DNA from: Solen grandis
Taxonomy: Eukaryota; Mollusca; Bivalvia; Adapedonta; Solenidae
Length of the DNA: 64,000 nucleotides
Direction: 5' to 3'
Assembly (NCBI GenBank): GCA_021229015.1
Contig: CM037777.1
Coordinates: 56,187,089-56,251,088, forward strand
Of this stretch, positions 50,301 through 58,003 are shown piece by piece (positions within the stretch are counted from its first letter, which is position 1; every line of letters begins with the position of its first letter). The notes beneath the pieces are model-generated. The model searched no databases. It was not told where the DNA came from and worked only from the letters and a program-made list of their open reading frames with translations. The position numbers and the translations under genes are program-made.

Positions 50301-50527
50301 TATGCTACACAGGAGATGCCAAACAAACAGGTGAGGGGGAAAAGGTGATAAGAAGTTCATTGCAGCAGGTTGCATCACGCTGCGTTTTAGCAAAAGTAAG
50401 TGTGAAAGCGAATTGTATAGGAATATGAGGTATTATAATCTGTACAAAATGGAAGTCTTACCAAAATGACTGCGATTAAAGCTATCAAAACTGCTGCCAG
50501 AAAGAGGGACCACAAGGTGATTTCCAT
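34679..50527 (-). CDS. ALG5: Dolichyl-phosphate beta-glucosyltransferase ALG5 (nine exons, complete)
   Basis: Exons on the minus strand, 5' to 3': 50527-50462, 44757-44583, 43675-43629, 42234-42166, 40525-40433, 40018-39845, 36702-36551, 35923-35838, 34794-34679. All borders are GT/AG and the phases agree. The total is 978 nt, 325 residues, against about 324 in human. The enzyme transfers glucose from UDP-glucose to dolichyl phosphate on the cytosolic face of the ER, supplying the donor for the last glucoses of the N-glycan precursor. Visible: an N-terminal membrane segment (exon 1, [15 protein letters not shown]), the GT-A family 2 start [27 protein letters not shown] (exon 4), KGGAIRLGM, the DXD motif [17 protein letters not shown] (exon 6), the MYGFHFL...DTQCGFKL region (exon 7), VERWAFDVD, and the C-terminal [12 protein letters not shown]. 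One oddity: PAYNE of the family reads PAYYE here. Introns are heavily invaded by transposons. Convergent with the Ly6-type gene. Confidence 0.96.
35311..35345. repeat. T15-G20 homopolymer tract in ALG5 intron 8
   Basis: Fifteen T followed by twenty G on the plus strand, read as C20A15 in the ALG5 transcript sense. The length may be a sequencing or assembly artefact. The G run could form a quadruplex on the non-template strand. Confidence 0.8.
36842..38165. mobile_element. TIR element split by tandem-core element 3
   Basis: The left half (36842-36932) begins ACAGTCAAACCTGTCTTAAG and contains GCGGTCATTTAAGGG. The right half (38061-38165) contains GGCCGCTAATACAGGTTCAA. Together they resemble the uninterrupted element at 46875-47061 (ACAGTTCAATCTGTATTAG to TTTGACTGTAC). 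The element at 36933-38060 sits inside it. It lies in ALG5 intron 6. Confidence 0.6.
36933..38060 (+). mobile_element. Tandem-core element with ACGG microsatellite, copy 3
   Basis: The common left end (GAGGGCCAAGATGGCCC, then GATCGCTCACCTGAG) and right end (AAATTGTTGACGACGC, ACGGACGACGGAC, ATCACAATAGCTCACC, GCTCAGGTGAGCTAA) flank a core of about six copies of a roughly 165-bp unit. Unit landmarks are GATGAAGATGCTAGAGTGTAA and AAAAGGGGCATAACTCCTGA. The core differs from copies 1, 2 and 4. In ALG5 intron 6. Confidence 0.8.
38791..39660 (+). mobile_element. Tandem-core element, copy 4
   Basis: Left end AACAAGAGGGCCATGATGG and right end AAATTGTTGACGATGG, CACTTTGTGCTCAGGTGAGC, TAAAAA. The microsatellite has decayed (GATGGATGGCTGATGG). 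The core unit is about 145-150 bp with landmarks CCAGCGGTTTCAGAGGAGATG and ATAAGGCAAATAAG, about four to five diverged units. In ALG5 intron 6, 184 bp from exon 6. An ORF starting inside its left end is not a gene. Confidence 0.78.
40126..40190 (-). pseudogene. Relic duplicate of ALG5 exon 4 inside intron 5
   Basis: The plus-strand text AATACCTTTAATATGTTGTC at 40126 matches AATACCTTTGATGTGTTGTC at 42161, and the similarity continues through the exon (ATCATCAA, GTATTTC, TAATTAA). Read on the minus strand it gives [17 protein letters not shown], aligning to [17 protein letters not shown] of exon 4. The donor (AAG then GTATTT) is kept and the frame has no stop. I see no AG acceptor in place, and Gly-Ser after Asp-Asp is lost, so it is most likely a dead duplicate. 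A short repeat (GTGTCAGTATSAGTGTCAATC) at 40100 and 40229 suggests local tandem duplication as well. Confidence 0.7.
40880..41035 (-). repeat. tRNA-derived SINE fragment in ALG5 intron 4
   Basis: The reverse complement carries the tRNA-like part (TGTCCAGTGGTTGCATAC), the degraded B-box region (GAGGGTTGTGGGTC), the body (TTCATGACCTTCCCAGG, CAAAGTACTGGTCCAAC) and a tail like AAGAATTTGTTTCCAAG. Same family as 1126-1270 and 24560-24722. Confidence 0.55.
41084..42127 (+). mobile_element. Tandem-core element, copy 5, in ALG5 intron 4
   Basis: Left end AACAAGAGGGCTATGATGG, CCCTGAATCGCTCACC; right end AAATTGTTGACGTCGGACGC, GCGATCACAATAGCTCACC, TGCTCAGGTGAGCTAAAAA. The core units (landmarks GACCCCTGGGGC and ACCAAATATCTAAACTC) are related to those of copy 1. 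A separate MITE (41496-41689) is inserted in it. The right end lies 39 bp from exon 4. Confidence 0.78.
41496..41689. mobile_element. Small TIR element nested in tandem-core copy 5
   Basis: The termini are inverted repeats: GGGCCCTGTTTCACT at the left and AAGTGAAATGGGTCCC at the right. It interrupts the core unit between CTCCAG and GCCTTGTGG, where uninterrupted units read on continuously. About 194 bp, no ORF. Confidence 0.7.
43807..44378 (+). mobile_element. Hairpin MITE, family A, copy 6, interrupted
   Basis: TTAACCCTTTCCCTCAT at the left and ATGAGGGAAAGGGTTAA at the right with an intact hairpin. It is split after GGTCTGGAAATGAG by a SINE; the remaining right half starts at 44264 with AATGAGGATTTTG. 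Confidence 0.85.
43940..44263 (-). repeat. tRNA-derived SINE inserted in MITE A
   Basis: The 5' end is at 44263 on the minus strand: GGGGAGCAGTGGTCCAGTGG (A-box region), then a B box GGGTTCGAGTCC. A body follows with AAATGGGTACCTGAGAGG and GGCGCCATGGTGTGGG, ending in a T-rich tail at 43941-43949. It is flanked by a 6-bp direct repeat AATGAG (43934-43939 and 44264-44269), a good target-site duplication. Confidence 0.8.
44937..45263. mobile_element. hAT-like TIR element, 327 bp, ALG5 intron 1
   Basis: Termini CAGGGATTTCCTTAAG and CTTAAGAAAACCCCTG are inverted repeats (14 of 16 positions). AATTA is repeated directly at both edges (44932-44936, 45264-45268). CAGGG ends are common in hAT elements, but the flanking repeat is shorter than the usual 8 bp, so the superfamily is tentative. 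No transposase. Confidence 0.6.
45604..48192. mobile_element. 2.6-kb inverted-repeat element, ALG5 intron 1
   Basis: The left arm (45604-45678) ends with CAGAACGAGGTTTAGATGGG and the right arm (48117-48192) begins with its complement CCCATCTAAACCTCGTTCTG. The outer parts also match as inverted repeats (GACCCTTCTTAATATT against AATATTGAGAAGGGCC). The arms are about 70-75 bp and imperfect. The interior has no ORF of note and contains the small TIR element at 46875-47061. Confidence 0.6.
46875..47061. mobile_element. Small TIR element (ACAGT...ACTGT type)
   Basis: Begins ACAGTTCAATCTGTATTAG and ends TTAAGACATGTTTGACTGTA. The inside has TTAAGCGGTCAATTTAAATG and GGTCACCTCTGTTAAGTGGC. It is the same family as the split copy at 36842-38165 and lies within the 2.6-kb inverted-repeat element. 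Confidence 0.6.
48858..49886. mobile_element. hAT-like TIR element, about 1.03 kb, ALG5 intron 1
   Basis: The ends are imperfect inverted repeats: CAGGGTTCCCGCTGGC at the left and GCCAGGGTGAACCCTG at the right. GATATA is directly repeated at both borders (48852-48857 and 49887-49892). The ends carry a related motif (ATGGCGAAAG at the left, TTTGGCGAAAGTTGTGGCGC at the right). ORFs inside are under 100 codons with no recognised domain, so it is non-autonomous. Confidence 0.6.
49905..50015 (-). repeat. tRNA-like SINE head fragment
   Basis: The reverse complement reads GGTCCTGGTGGCTGAGTTAT with a following B-box-like TTGTAGAATCAATCC. It resembles the tRNA-Ser/Leu-like head at 22978. Old and incomplete. 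Confidence 0.4.
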
Positions 50528-51048
50528 TGCATACAAGATTGCAGAACCCGGAAGTTGACACTTGCCACGACTTCATCAAGGTTGAGCAAGCGCTCGGTGT
50601 AATATAGTTGCCGAATCGCTTCCCAGGGCATTCGTACCCTATCCCCAAATCTTTAGCGAACGTAATCATACTGTGTAAAAATACGTATTTCATGACAAGT
50701 TCGACTATTTTTTTTATGTTTTCATTTAAAACATATCATCAGTTTATCAGTTTATCATCAGTTATAGGTCATTGGCATAGGAATTCTAAAATAAGTTAAC
50801 CCATTGTCGATAAGATCGTAGTGATTTAATTAGGAATATTATAAAACTGGTAAATTACATTTACGATAAAAATATTTTTTGTATCGTTCAAATAAAATTA
50901 TTTGCGTCTGTGTTTCTGTCATATGTAGCCTATTTGGTTCTCTTCACTAGAAAAATAGATTTAGAAAAAAAGGAGTAGCCTAAAACGTGAGCGCTTTTAG
51001 CACCATGCACGCCCTAACAGGCGAACTGGTGCGTATTCTCTTGGGGAA

Positions 51049-51149
51049 CCAGACAATTCGCTACCCAGACAATTCGCTACCGTATATTTTCAGACGATTC
51101 GCTACCACTTTTGTACAGACAATTCGCTACCCAGACAATTCGCTACCAT
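51049..51149 (+). repeat. Left terminal array of the large TIR element
   Basis: Five copies of the CAGACAATTCGCTACC-type motif: two tandem, one variant with GATTCG after a TATATTTT spacer, then two tandem after CACTTTTGTA. Repeated subterminal motifs of this kind usually bind the transposase. Confidence 0.85.
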
Positions 51150-51420
51150 ACTATAGAAAATAGGTGTTAATTGAGTTAAGTGTGACTTTAATTGATGTGT
51201 TGAGCAGACATGTGTGTGACATTAACACTATGCAATGCAATCAGTAGTTATTAATTGTTTATACAAATGCCGACTTCACAATTGTAGTGTGTAATTAATG
51301 TTACTGTGCGTTGATGAAATCATCAAAGAAAGAAAGAAAGAAAAAGAAAAAACACCTTATATTTTTGAAGTCTTTATTTATTCTATTCTTTTTTTATTCT
51401 AATAACGGTGATATCCGCCG

Positions 51421-53062
51421 TCAGGAAGTTGTCTGGAATGTGCTCCGTCGCAAGCTACAACAGAGTTTCATGTTTTTATTTTCATACATAATGTGTTTGC
51501 AAATTTGGTCAATTTCCACGAACTTTACTGTATATTCAATAGAGGTTGGGTCATCGGGACGTCGGCTCTGTCTGTAGCGGTTGGCCGTCCTTTCCAGGTT
51601 GGTAGGGACCGGAAGGTTGTCCGTGCCTGTAGAAACCTTCTGTATCCTCTCCTCCACTATACCCATCGCCGAGCGGAAGACGTTGTCACCAGCAACATCT
51701 TTAACCTTTTAAAATAAATACATATATACAAAAACTCATATTTGAATTATTTTTTTCTTTTCATGTCCGTTTGTTTGTTTTGTTTTGTCAAGATACAGAG
51801 AGAGAGAGAGAGATTGAGAGATAGAGGGAGGATAAGCAAAGAACAGACAGTTACCTCTCTTGATAGTTTCTTGTTCAACAAACAGCCAGTATCAGAAGGG
51901 TGGGTGTGCTCCAGTTGATTCCTGACGAATTCACCATCTCTTTCGATCACCGTTGCTGGACATCGGTTGCCCTTCCTACGGACGCTACAATACCAAGACC
52001 TCGAATTCTTGGTGACCCTCTGTGAAAGTAACACATGTAAAGTACTAAGTGGAAATATTTATAAATGTCTTGAATAATATAATTATCATTTTTATTATAT
52101 ATACAGGTATGTTACGTACACTAGTTTTTATTTTTATTTCATCTGTTATTTCATAGTTGTTTCAATCATTACTTACCCGAATAGTGTAAGAATATCCTGT
52201 CACTTCTACAAGCAAGTCTTTCCCTCTCTCTGTTCCACGTGGGATGATAGTGAACTGGTCTGGCCTAGATCCTACTTCACTCGTCATGTCAGTGTGATCT
52301 AAGACGGAACTGCAATTAGAGTAACAATAGTATGTCGATATACATTTACACATTTGATACTAATTATTTTATTATTAATAATAAAAAATATAATTAGACA
52401 TATATAGTTCACATTGATTATTAATAATACTATTATTCCAACTATCATTATTACCCTTCATGCAGAATCGTAGGCATGGGAACCGGTGGTAGGTGTATGG
52501 AGTCAGTATCCATCATTTCCTGCATGTCGACTGCTTCGGCTTCGGTCGTGTCCATGCGTGTTGTTTCGACATCGCCTATCTCAGTGGAGATTGAAACTCT
52601 AGTACTCTTAGCTGCAGGCAGTTCGATTGTAGTGTTCTGAAACAGAATGTAACGATTTGCTAATATCACACATATCTTAATTAAACACAAGTTAATTTCT
52701 AAAATATTCTATAAATGAAGTATGCTATTTAAACAATTATGACTACAGTAATGATATAACTTATTCTTATATTCTTATAATTCTTATATATTTTTTCTCA
52801 GTAATTGAAATTACCTGTGTCAAAGAGCAAACGCAACACCTGAAGTCAATGTTGACGAGACCTCTCTTCAGCTTGCCGTACATGTACCGTGATATACCTA
52901 ATAAAACAAATACCGACAATTAAAGAACATAACTGATAATTGATTGTTGACAAGTATATAGTATCATGTGTGAAAACATGACCGGCAATTAAAGAACATA
53001 ATTGATAATTGATTATTAAAATATATCAGGATCCATTATTGATATATATATATATATGTGTG

Positions 53063-53104
<42 letters not shown>

Positions 53105-53633
53105 GGTTAATACTAGAAAAACGAAAATCTTGATATTTAAAAATACAATACACAATTCTGTATATGATAATATACCCCTATTGTACTATAAATCAAGATT
53201 TATAAGCAGACTATTCATAAAGACTAATTATTCAAGCATTTGTAGCATTTAGTGCCGATTATACATGAAAGAGTTATTAAAAAATAAAAAATAAATATTT
53301 TGACATACATAATAAAAATGGTATTCAGATTCAATCAGACTTTAAAATTTCAGTTTTGTAGATCTACTTATGTGTATTTTTGAAATGATCAATGATGTAG
53401 GCATAGAAATTGAATTGTTATTGATATAATAGTGGAAAAAAAATAACACATTAAAAACATAATGACCAATAAAAAATAACTATAAAATATAAGCAAAGTA
53501 AGATACCTGTTTCGCCACATCCACGATGTTGCCATCGTTGACACACATCACACTCAAGAGCCTGATGAGAATCTCTAACTATCCTGTCGCAGAATGCACA
53601 TAAACAAATCTCATCCATTTTCAAATTATACAT
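51421..53633 (-). CDS. PHD-like plus FLYWCH zinc-finger protein, six exons, transposon-associated
   Basis: Exons (minus): 53633-53507, 52897-52815, 52636-52455, 52309-52177, 52019-51855, 51705-51421. All borders are GT/AG and the phases agree, giving about 324 residues. Exons 1-2 form a PHD-type finger: CAFC, CDVCQRWQHRGC, GISRYMYGKL, then DFRCCVC. Exon 3 is acidic and Thr/Met-rich. Exons 4-5 form a FLYWCH finger: GYSYTIR, SWYCSVRRKGNRCPA, then LEHTHPSD. Exon 6 has NLPVPTNLERTANRYRQ followed by RRPDDPTSIEYT, which in related proteins precedes a MULE-type transposase domain. Here the frame ends within about 40 codons and no DDE core is found before the left TIR. It is therefore either a truncated transposase or a DNA-binding accessory protein. 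The alternative start Met-6 (53618) is possible. Confidence 0.72.
53066..53101. repeat. TG dinucleotide microsatellite
   Basis: About 18 TG units preceded by an AT run (53042-53057), in intron 1 of the PHD/FLYWCH gene. The ORF starting in it is an artefact. Confidence 0.9.
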
Positions 53634-54049
53634 AGTTCGTATTCATACCCGTTATATACGTTTTTTTCCCGAAGATTGATAAATGTGCTAATAACACTCA
53701 ACAACTTCAAAGATTTGTTTGCTAATTATACCGCTTTCATTAAAATAATTATCGGATAATTACATTCAAAATAACGTCGATAAATTCAATTCTTTATTAG
53801 GCACAAACATTTTACAATGTCCATCGCCCTTCACATAGGCGGTTTTAAACACACATACAATATATACTAACATAAATAAAAATCACAACGGAATGAGAAG
53901 AGCATGTCAAAACATACTCATTTTTTTTACATAAATTATATAAATAATATAGATGTAGGTTTATACTATTCTAACATTTAATCAGCTGATATAATTTGTT
54001 CACGTTTCTTATTTGCTATATATATAAATTTCCCAAGCTTAGTTAATAC

Positions 54050-54440
54050 ACTATTTTTGTCTGATGTTAACAAGTTTTTAAATTTCTGCAGAGTTGGCCA
54101 TCTGCAATAGTATTTTGGTAAACAAAATTATTTTCAATTGTATTCATATTACAAAATAAACATTTACGTTGAGACCTTTCGATTTTCTGTAACGACCTTC
54201 TTCTATTGCCAAACTATGAGAGGAACATCTAAATTTTGTCAGAGCTTTTCTATATCCGTCATTCTTAACAACTTGGATATATTTTTCTAAGCCAAAAACA
54301 GTTTTGATAGTATTATATGTGGTAAGTTTTGTATATGAATTTTGGGAACCTTTAATTAATTGTTTTAACTGCATTTTATTAATTTCATTATTTATCCATA
54401 AGTTATTATAACCAAGTCCACATAAAATAGTTTTTAACCC
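54050..54440 (-). pseudogene. Frameshifted C-terminus of LINE ORF2
   Basis: Downstream of the RT frame, the C-terminal region continues in another frame (CGLGYNNLWINEINKMQ, then FRCSSHSLAIEEGRYR). After a second shift near 54170 it reaches a C-x2-C knuckle (KCLFCNMNTIENNF). The first shift lies near the 7-T run at 54441-54447, where homopolymer slippage is likely. Confidence 0.7.
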
Positions 54441-56463
54441 TTTTTTTATTTCTCTGTTCTAAATATGCTTTATAAATCAAAGTATTTGGATAACTTAAAA
54501 TCTTAGACCAATACTTTAGTATTATTTCTTTCCTGATCACATGTAAAGGTACTTTTCCTAATTCACCATATACAGCGCAAGTCGCCGTTTGAGTTTTTAC
54601 ATTTAATACTTGTTTCAAAAATTTTAAATAAGTACGCTCAATATCAGGTGCTGTATGAAATCCCCAAATCTGAGCTCCATAATTCAATATAGGTAAAATC
54701 ATACTGTCATATAGCTTAAGCTTTTCATCAATATTCAAAGAAATTTTATCAAATAAGGAATTAAGTGTAAATGTAGCTTTCATTGCTTGTTCAGCAAGAG
54801 TCTTTTGTGTTTGATAAAAATTGCCATTAGATGACAAAGTTAGTCCTAAATAGGAATATTTAGACACATTGTCTAACTTAATATTGTTAAAATAAATATC
54901 TACTTGTTCTGTCCTTGTGCCTTTTTTACATACCATCACAACTGTCTTTTTAGCATTAACAGAAATATTCCATTCCATGCAGTAATTGTATAATTTATTT
55001 AGAAGCGTTTGTAGACCAGTTGATGTATAAGAAAAAAGAACAGTATCATCAGCGAACAAAAGCAAACATATCTGAAGTTCATTCAATGTAATAGCTTCAA
55101 TACCGTCATTAGTTATATATGATGTCATGTCATTTATGAACATAATAAAAAGTAATGGCGATAACGTTTCTCCTTGTTTGACGCCCATATGACTACTAAA
55201 ATAATCAGATATTTCTCCATTAACTTTAACACAAGACATAACTGATTCATACATAGCCTGCATTATTTTTATAAATTTAGACGAAACATTCATTTTAATT
55301 AATTTAAACCAAATTCCGTTTCTATATACTAGATCAAATGCTTTCTTAAAATCTATGAAAGCACAATATAGTTTCTTCTTTTCTTTATGAACTATTTTGT
55401 TAATTATTGACTCGAGAATAAATATACAATCTATTGTACTTTTATGTGGCCTAAATCCAAATTGATTATCTGACAATATTTCATTATTTTCTGTCCATTT
55501 TAATAAACGGTTATTCAAGATCTGTGAAAATATCTTTGAAAAAACACTTGTTAAGGTTATACCTCTATAGTTATTCGGATCATTCTTATCTCCCTTTTTT
55601 GGTATAGGGACTATTACTCCCTTTGTCCATGCTTCTGGATAGACACTATTGTTAAACATGTAATTAAAAAGCTTACATAAAATAGGTGATAATATTTCAC
55701 TTGCTACAATAAAAATTTCTGGGATCAGTAAATCAACCCCTGGACTTTTCCCCTTTTTTAACTTACTTATTGCTTTATCTATCTCATTCTTATCAAATTC
55801 ACGGTCTAATTCATTGATTGTATGGTTAAAATCATTTTCATTCAAATCATTTTCAACTTCCTCATTAAAAAACTGATCGCGACTCGAAAAAAGCTCCTTG
55901 AAATGCTCATAAAATTCCTCTTTAGAAATATCATTTTGCTTAGGTTCCTTTTTCTTTATCTTTCGAATAATATCCCAAAACTTATTAGGTGTATTTTTCG
56001 CAGCGTTATGTAATGCTGTTTTTTGGTCAAAATTGTATTTCAATTTAGATTTACGAATAATTGTCCGATATATTCTACGTTTCTCTATAACCAAGTTAAG
56101 ATGTCCTGTTGTCCTATGTTTTCGATATTGTTTATTGATGAATTTCAATTCGCGTCGAGCTTTTTCACATTCCTCAGTGAACCACGGACTTATGTATTTA
56201 CGTTTTACGCTAGTTTGTTGTTTTAAGCCAATACACATTGTTGTTCCAAATACACTATGTGCACACTTGTACAGAGTGTCTGCAAAAGTATGAACACAAC
56301 TATTAATGCTTATATCTGATGAGATGACTTGTGTTACAATGTTGTTGAGTGTGTCAGAATTGCTGTACAGTGTTTGTCTAAACTGTTCTTTCTTTTTGTC
56401 ATCCCATTTAATTTTATCAATGTTAATTAATGGTTTATCTGAAATACGCTCATTATATTGCAC
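54406..56463 (-). CDS. LINE ORF2, reverse transcriptase part (685 residues)
   Basis: RT motifs occur in order: GKSPGVDLLIPEIF, NNYRGITLTSVFSKIF, NQFGFRPHKSTIDC, FIDFKKAFDLV (motif A with the first catalytic Asp), GVKQGETLSPLLFIMF (motif B), LLLFADDTVLF (motif C), WNISVNAKKT (motif D) and YSYLGLTLSSNG (motif E). The catalytic residues are intact. The N-terminal 150 residues link to the endonuclease, which is in a different frame. The protein would prime cDNA synthesis at a nicked target (target-primed reverse transcription). The C-terminal 130 residues lie in a further frame. Confidence 0.9.
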   Translation of the reverse strand: MQYNERISDKPLINIDKIKWDDKKKEQFRQTLYSNSDTLNNIVTQVISSDISINSCVHTFADTLYKCAHSVFGTTMCIGLKQQTSVKRKYISPWFTEECEKARRELKFINKQYRKHRTTGHLNLVIEKRRIYRTIIRKSKLKYNFDQKTALHNAAKNTPNKFWDIIRKIKKKEPKQNDISKEEFYEHFKELFSSRDQFFNEEVENDLNENDFNHTINELDREFDKNEIDKAISKLKKGKSPGVDLLIPEIFIVASEILSPILCKLFNYMFNNSVYPEAWTKGVIVPIPKKGDKNDPNNYRGITLTSVFSKIFSQILNNRLLKWTENNEILSDNQFGFRPHKSTIDCIFILESIINKIVHKEKKKLYCAFIDFKKAFDLVYRNGIWFKLIKMNVSSKFIKIMQAMYESVMSCVKVNGEISDYFSSHMGVKQGETLSPLLFIMFINDMTSYITNDGIEAITLNELQICLLLFADDTVLFSYTSTGLQTLLNKLYNYCMEWNISVNAKKTVVMVCKKGTRTEQVDIYFNNIKLDNVSKYSYLGLTLSSNGNFYQTQKTLAEQAMKATFTLNSLFDKISLNIDEKLKLYDSMILPILNYGAQIWGFHTAPDIERTYLKFLKQVLNVKTQTATCAVYGELGKVPLHVIRKEIILKYWSKILSYPNTLIYKAYLEQRNKKRVKNYFMWTWL

Positions 56464-56471
56464 TTTAATAT

Positions 56472-57284
56472 TTATCTGTATAGGAACATGGGATGAGCAT
56501 GCATATATATCGTGATATTATTGTTTATTATGTGAAACATATCATGCTCTACAAGAGCTAAATCAATAACACTTTGACCAGTAGTATTAATATATGTATA
56601 CTGCCCAATACTTGCGTCATCGCCTATCCTACCATTCACAATTCTCATATTTGAACTTTTACAAATATCAAGTAATTTTATCCCTGACGAATTAACAATT
56701 TTATCTTCGCTATTTCTGAATGTATAGTTAACAATCTCCCCATCTTGATAATTATCTAATATATGTAAATATCTCTCTATATTTTCAAATTGGTAAATGA
56801 AGTCATCTCTATTAGCTGTTCTGGCATTCATATCCCCAATAACAGAAACTTTACCAAGAGTAGAATATTTTCTTATACCTAACTCTACCTGTTCAAAAAA
56901 ACCTGAACTGTGTGATTTAAAATATACTGACTCACTAGGTGGAATATACAGAAAACATATACATATATCATAGTTCAAGTGGAAAAACGATTTCTCTAAT
57001 TTAATCCAAATCATTCCATTCATATCTTTTTCTAATACTTTCACCCCTTCAGATATGCTCTCTTTCACAAACAAACATATCCCTCCATGTCCTCTATTAC
57101 TCTTCCTACGGGCTGATACACTCTCTGTTCTAGGTACACTTATACACTCATATCCGTCCAGCTCAAACACGTCACGCTTACTCTGCCACGTTTCACTACA
57201 AAATACAACATCAAAGTTGGTTACAAAACCCACAAACTCTTCATCAGTTAAACAGTTTCTCAGTCCCTCGACATTCCATGCCAC
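56472..57284 (-). CDS. LINE ORF2, endonuclease part
   Basis: An exonuclease-endonuclease-phosphatase fold is recognisable from AWNVEGL (catalytic Asn), VVFCSETW (Glu), GHGGICLFV, ICFLYIPPSE (Tyr), VIGDMNART (Asp/Asn) and SVIDLALV (Asp). The final motif (SSHVPI) is reached only in the other frame, after an AT-repeat at 56503-56510, which points to a 2-bp slippage. The Asp of the usual Ser-Asp-His reads Ser. The upstream frame is open back to about 57330 and overlaps the end of ORF1; the position 57284 codon is GTG, so the natural start is unclear. Confidence 0.85.
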   Translation of the reverse strand: MAWNVEGLRNCLTDEEFVGFVTNFDVVFCSETWQSKRDVFELDGYECISVPRTESVSARRKSNRGHGGICLFVKESISEGVKVLEKDMNGMIWIKLEKSFFHLNYDICICFLYIPPSESVYFKSHSSGFFEQVELGIRKYSTLGKVSVIGDMNARTANRDDFIYQFENIERYLHILDNYQDGEIVNYTFRNSEDKIVNSSGIKLLDICKSSNMRIVNGRIGDDASIGQYTYINTTGQSVIDLALVEHDMFHIINNNITIYMHAHPMFLYR

Positions 57285-57314
57285 AATCGATAGCTCACAC
57301 TCTTCTCCGTCCCC

Positions 57315-57734
57315 CTAGTCAGATCCGGACTTGTACTGCCTGTTGTTGATAAACAGTTTATCTCGCACTAAAAAAGCACGTTTGCCCTCCCCTCTAGCCT
57401 TCAGCATAACTGGTATCAGGGACTTTCTTCGCTCCTGCACTTCCTGTGGAAGCTGGTCAAATACATTATAAGGTCCCCCTTTCAAATTAACTGATTTAAG
57501 CGCACTTTTTACACAAAACTTTGAATCAGTATCCTTGAATTTTACAACAATCGGACGAATTTTACCTGGAGATGGCCCGCCCATTCGATGCGACCTGTCG
57601 ATCTGTAATTTACTCTTTGGGTCCTGGATATTTAAGACGGATTGGCAAAAGTCAAATATCTTAGCCGTGCAATCTTCAGTTGCTGCAGCCTGTGCGTATG
57701 TGTTTGGCGCGTTGTTGACAGATGGACTTTTCAT
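57315..57734 (-). CDS. LINE ORF1, L1 ORF1p-like C-terminal domain (139 residues)
   Basis: LQIDRSHRMG, RPIVVKFKD and GKRAFLVRDKLFINNRQYK follow the pattern of the L1 ORF1p RNA-binding region (RRM plus C-terminal domain). That protein coats LINE RNA and acts as a nucleic-acid chaperone. It is short, with no N-terminal coiled coil, so it is either a minimal ORF1 or 5'-truncated. Its TAG stop overlaps the open ORF2 frame. Confidence 0.7.
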   Translation of the reverse strand: MKSPSVNNAPNTYAQAAATEDCTAKIFDFCQSVLNIQDPKSKLQIDRSHRMGGPSPGKIRPIVVKFKDTDSKFCVKSALKSVNLKGGPYNVFDQLPQEVQERRKSLIPVMLKARGEGKRAFLVRDKLFINNRQYKSGSD

Positions 57735-57867
57735 GCCTTGCTCGGTATAATTTTATATATTGTAAAGATCTAATACTAATTCGTTACAATCAATTGTAAT
57801 TAACTTTTGATAAGAGCCGCATACCTATTGGTTACGTTTATTTACATGTTATATACTAATTAAATAA

Positions 57868-58003
57868 TGGTAGCGAATTGACTGACGATTAATGGTAGCG
57901 AATTGACCGGCATTTTTCAAAGTGGTAGCGAATCGTCTGAAAAGTGGTAGCGAATCGTCTGAAAATATACGGTAGCGAATTGTCTGGGTAGCGAATTGTC
58001 TGG
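57868..58003 (-). repeat. Right terminal array of the large TIR element
   Basis: Six copies of TGGTAGCGAATTGNCTG-type motifs with spacers, ending in two tandem copies. The outermost 64 bp are the exact inverse of the left end; the inner part has diverged, with extra variant units (GACTGACG, GACCGGC). Confidence 0.85.

Larger units (their letters stand above)
53785..57760 (-). mobile_element. L1/Tx1-like LINE with ORF1 and frameshifted ORF2
   Basis: On the minus strand: ORF1 (57734-57315), ORF2 endonuclease (about 57330-56472), ORF2 reverse transcriptase (56463-54406), then a frameshifted C-terminal part (about 54440-54050) and a 3' end with AATAAA at 53798-53793. It lies between exon 1 of the PHD/FLYWCH gene and the right TIR, in the same orientation as that gene. 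ORF2 has at least three frame breaks, so this copy is not autonomous. Confidence 0.85.
51049..58003. mobile_element. Large TIR element with subterminal 17-bp repeat arrays
   Basis: The left end (51049-51149) and right end (57868-58003) carry arrays of CCAGACAATTCGCTACC and its variant CAGACGATTCGCTACC, in opposite orientation. The outer 64 bp of each end match perfectly as inverted repeats. Between them lie a spliced PHD/FLYWCH gene (minus) and a LINE (minus). FLYWCH fingers often occur at the N-terminus of MULE-type transposases, so a MULE-like element is the best guess (inference). No exact target-site duplication is seen; ATTCTCTTGG before the left end and ATTCTTATCTTGG after the right are only a loose match. 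Confidence 0.7.

Noticed and set aside
53070..53252. 60-codon ORF beginning with alternating Cys-Val
   Set aside because: It is a translation of the TG microsatellite and following AT-rich intron.
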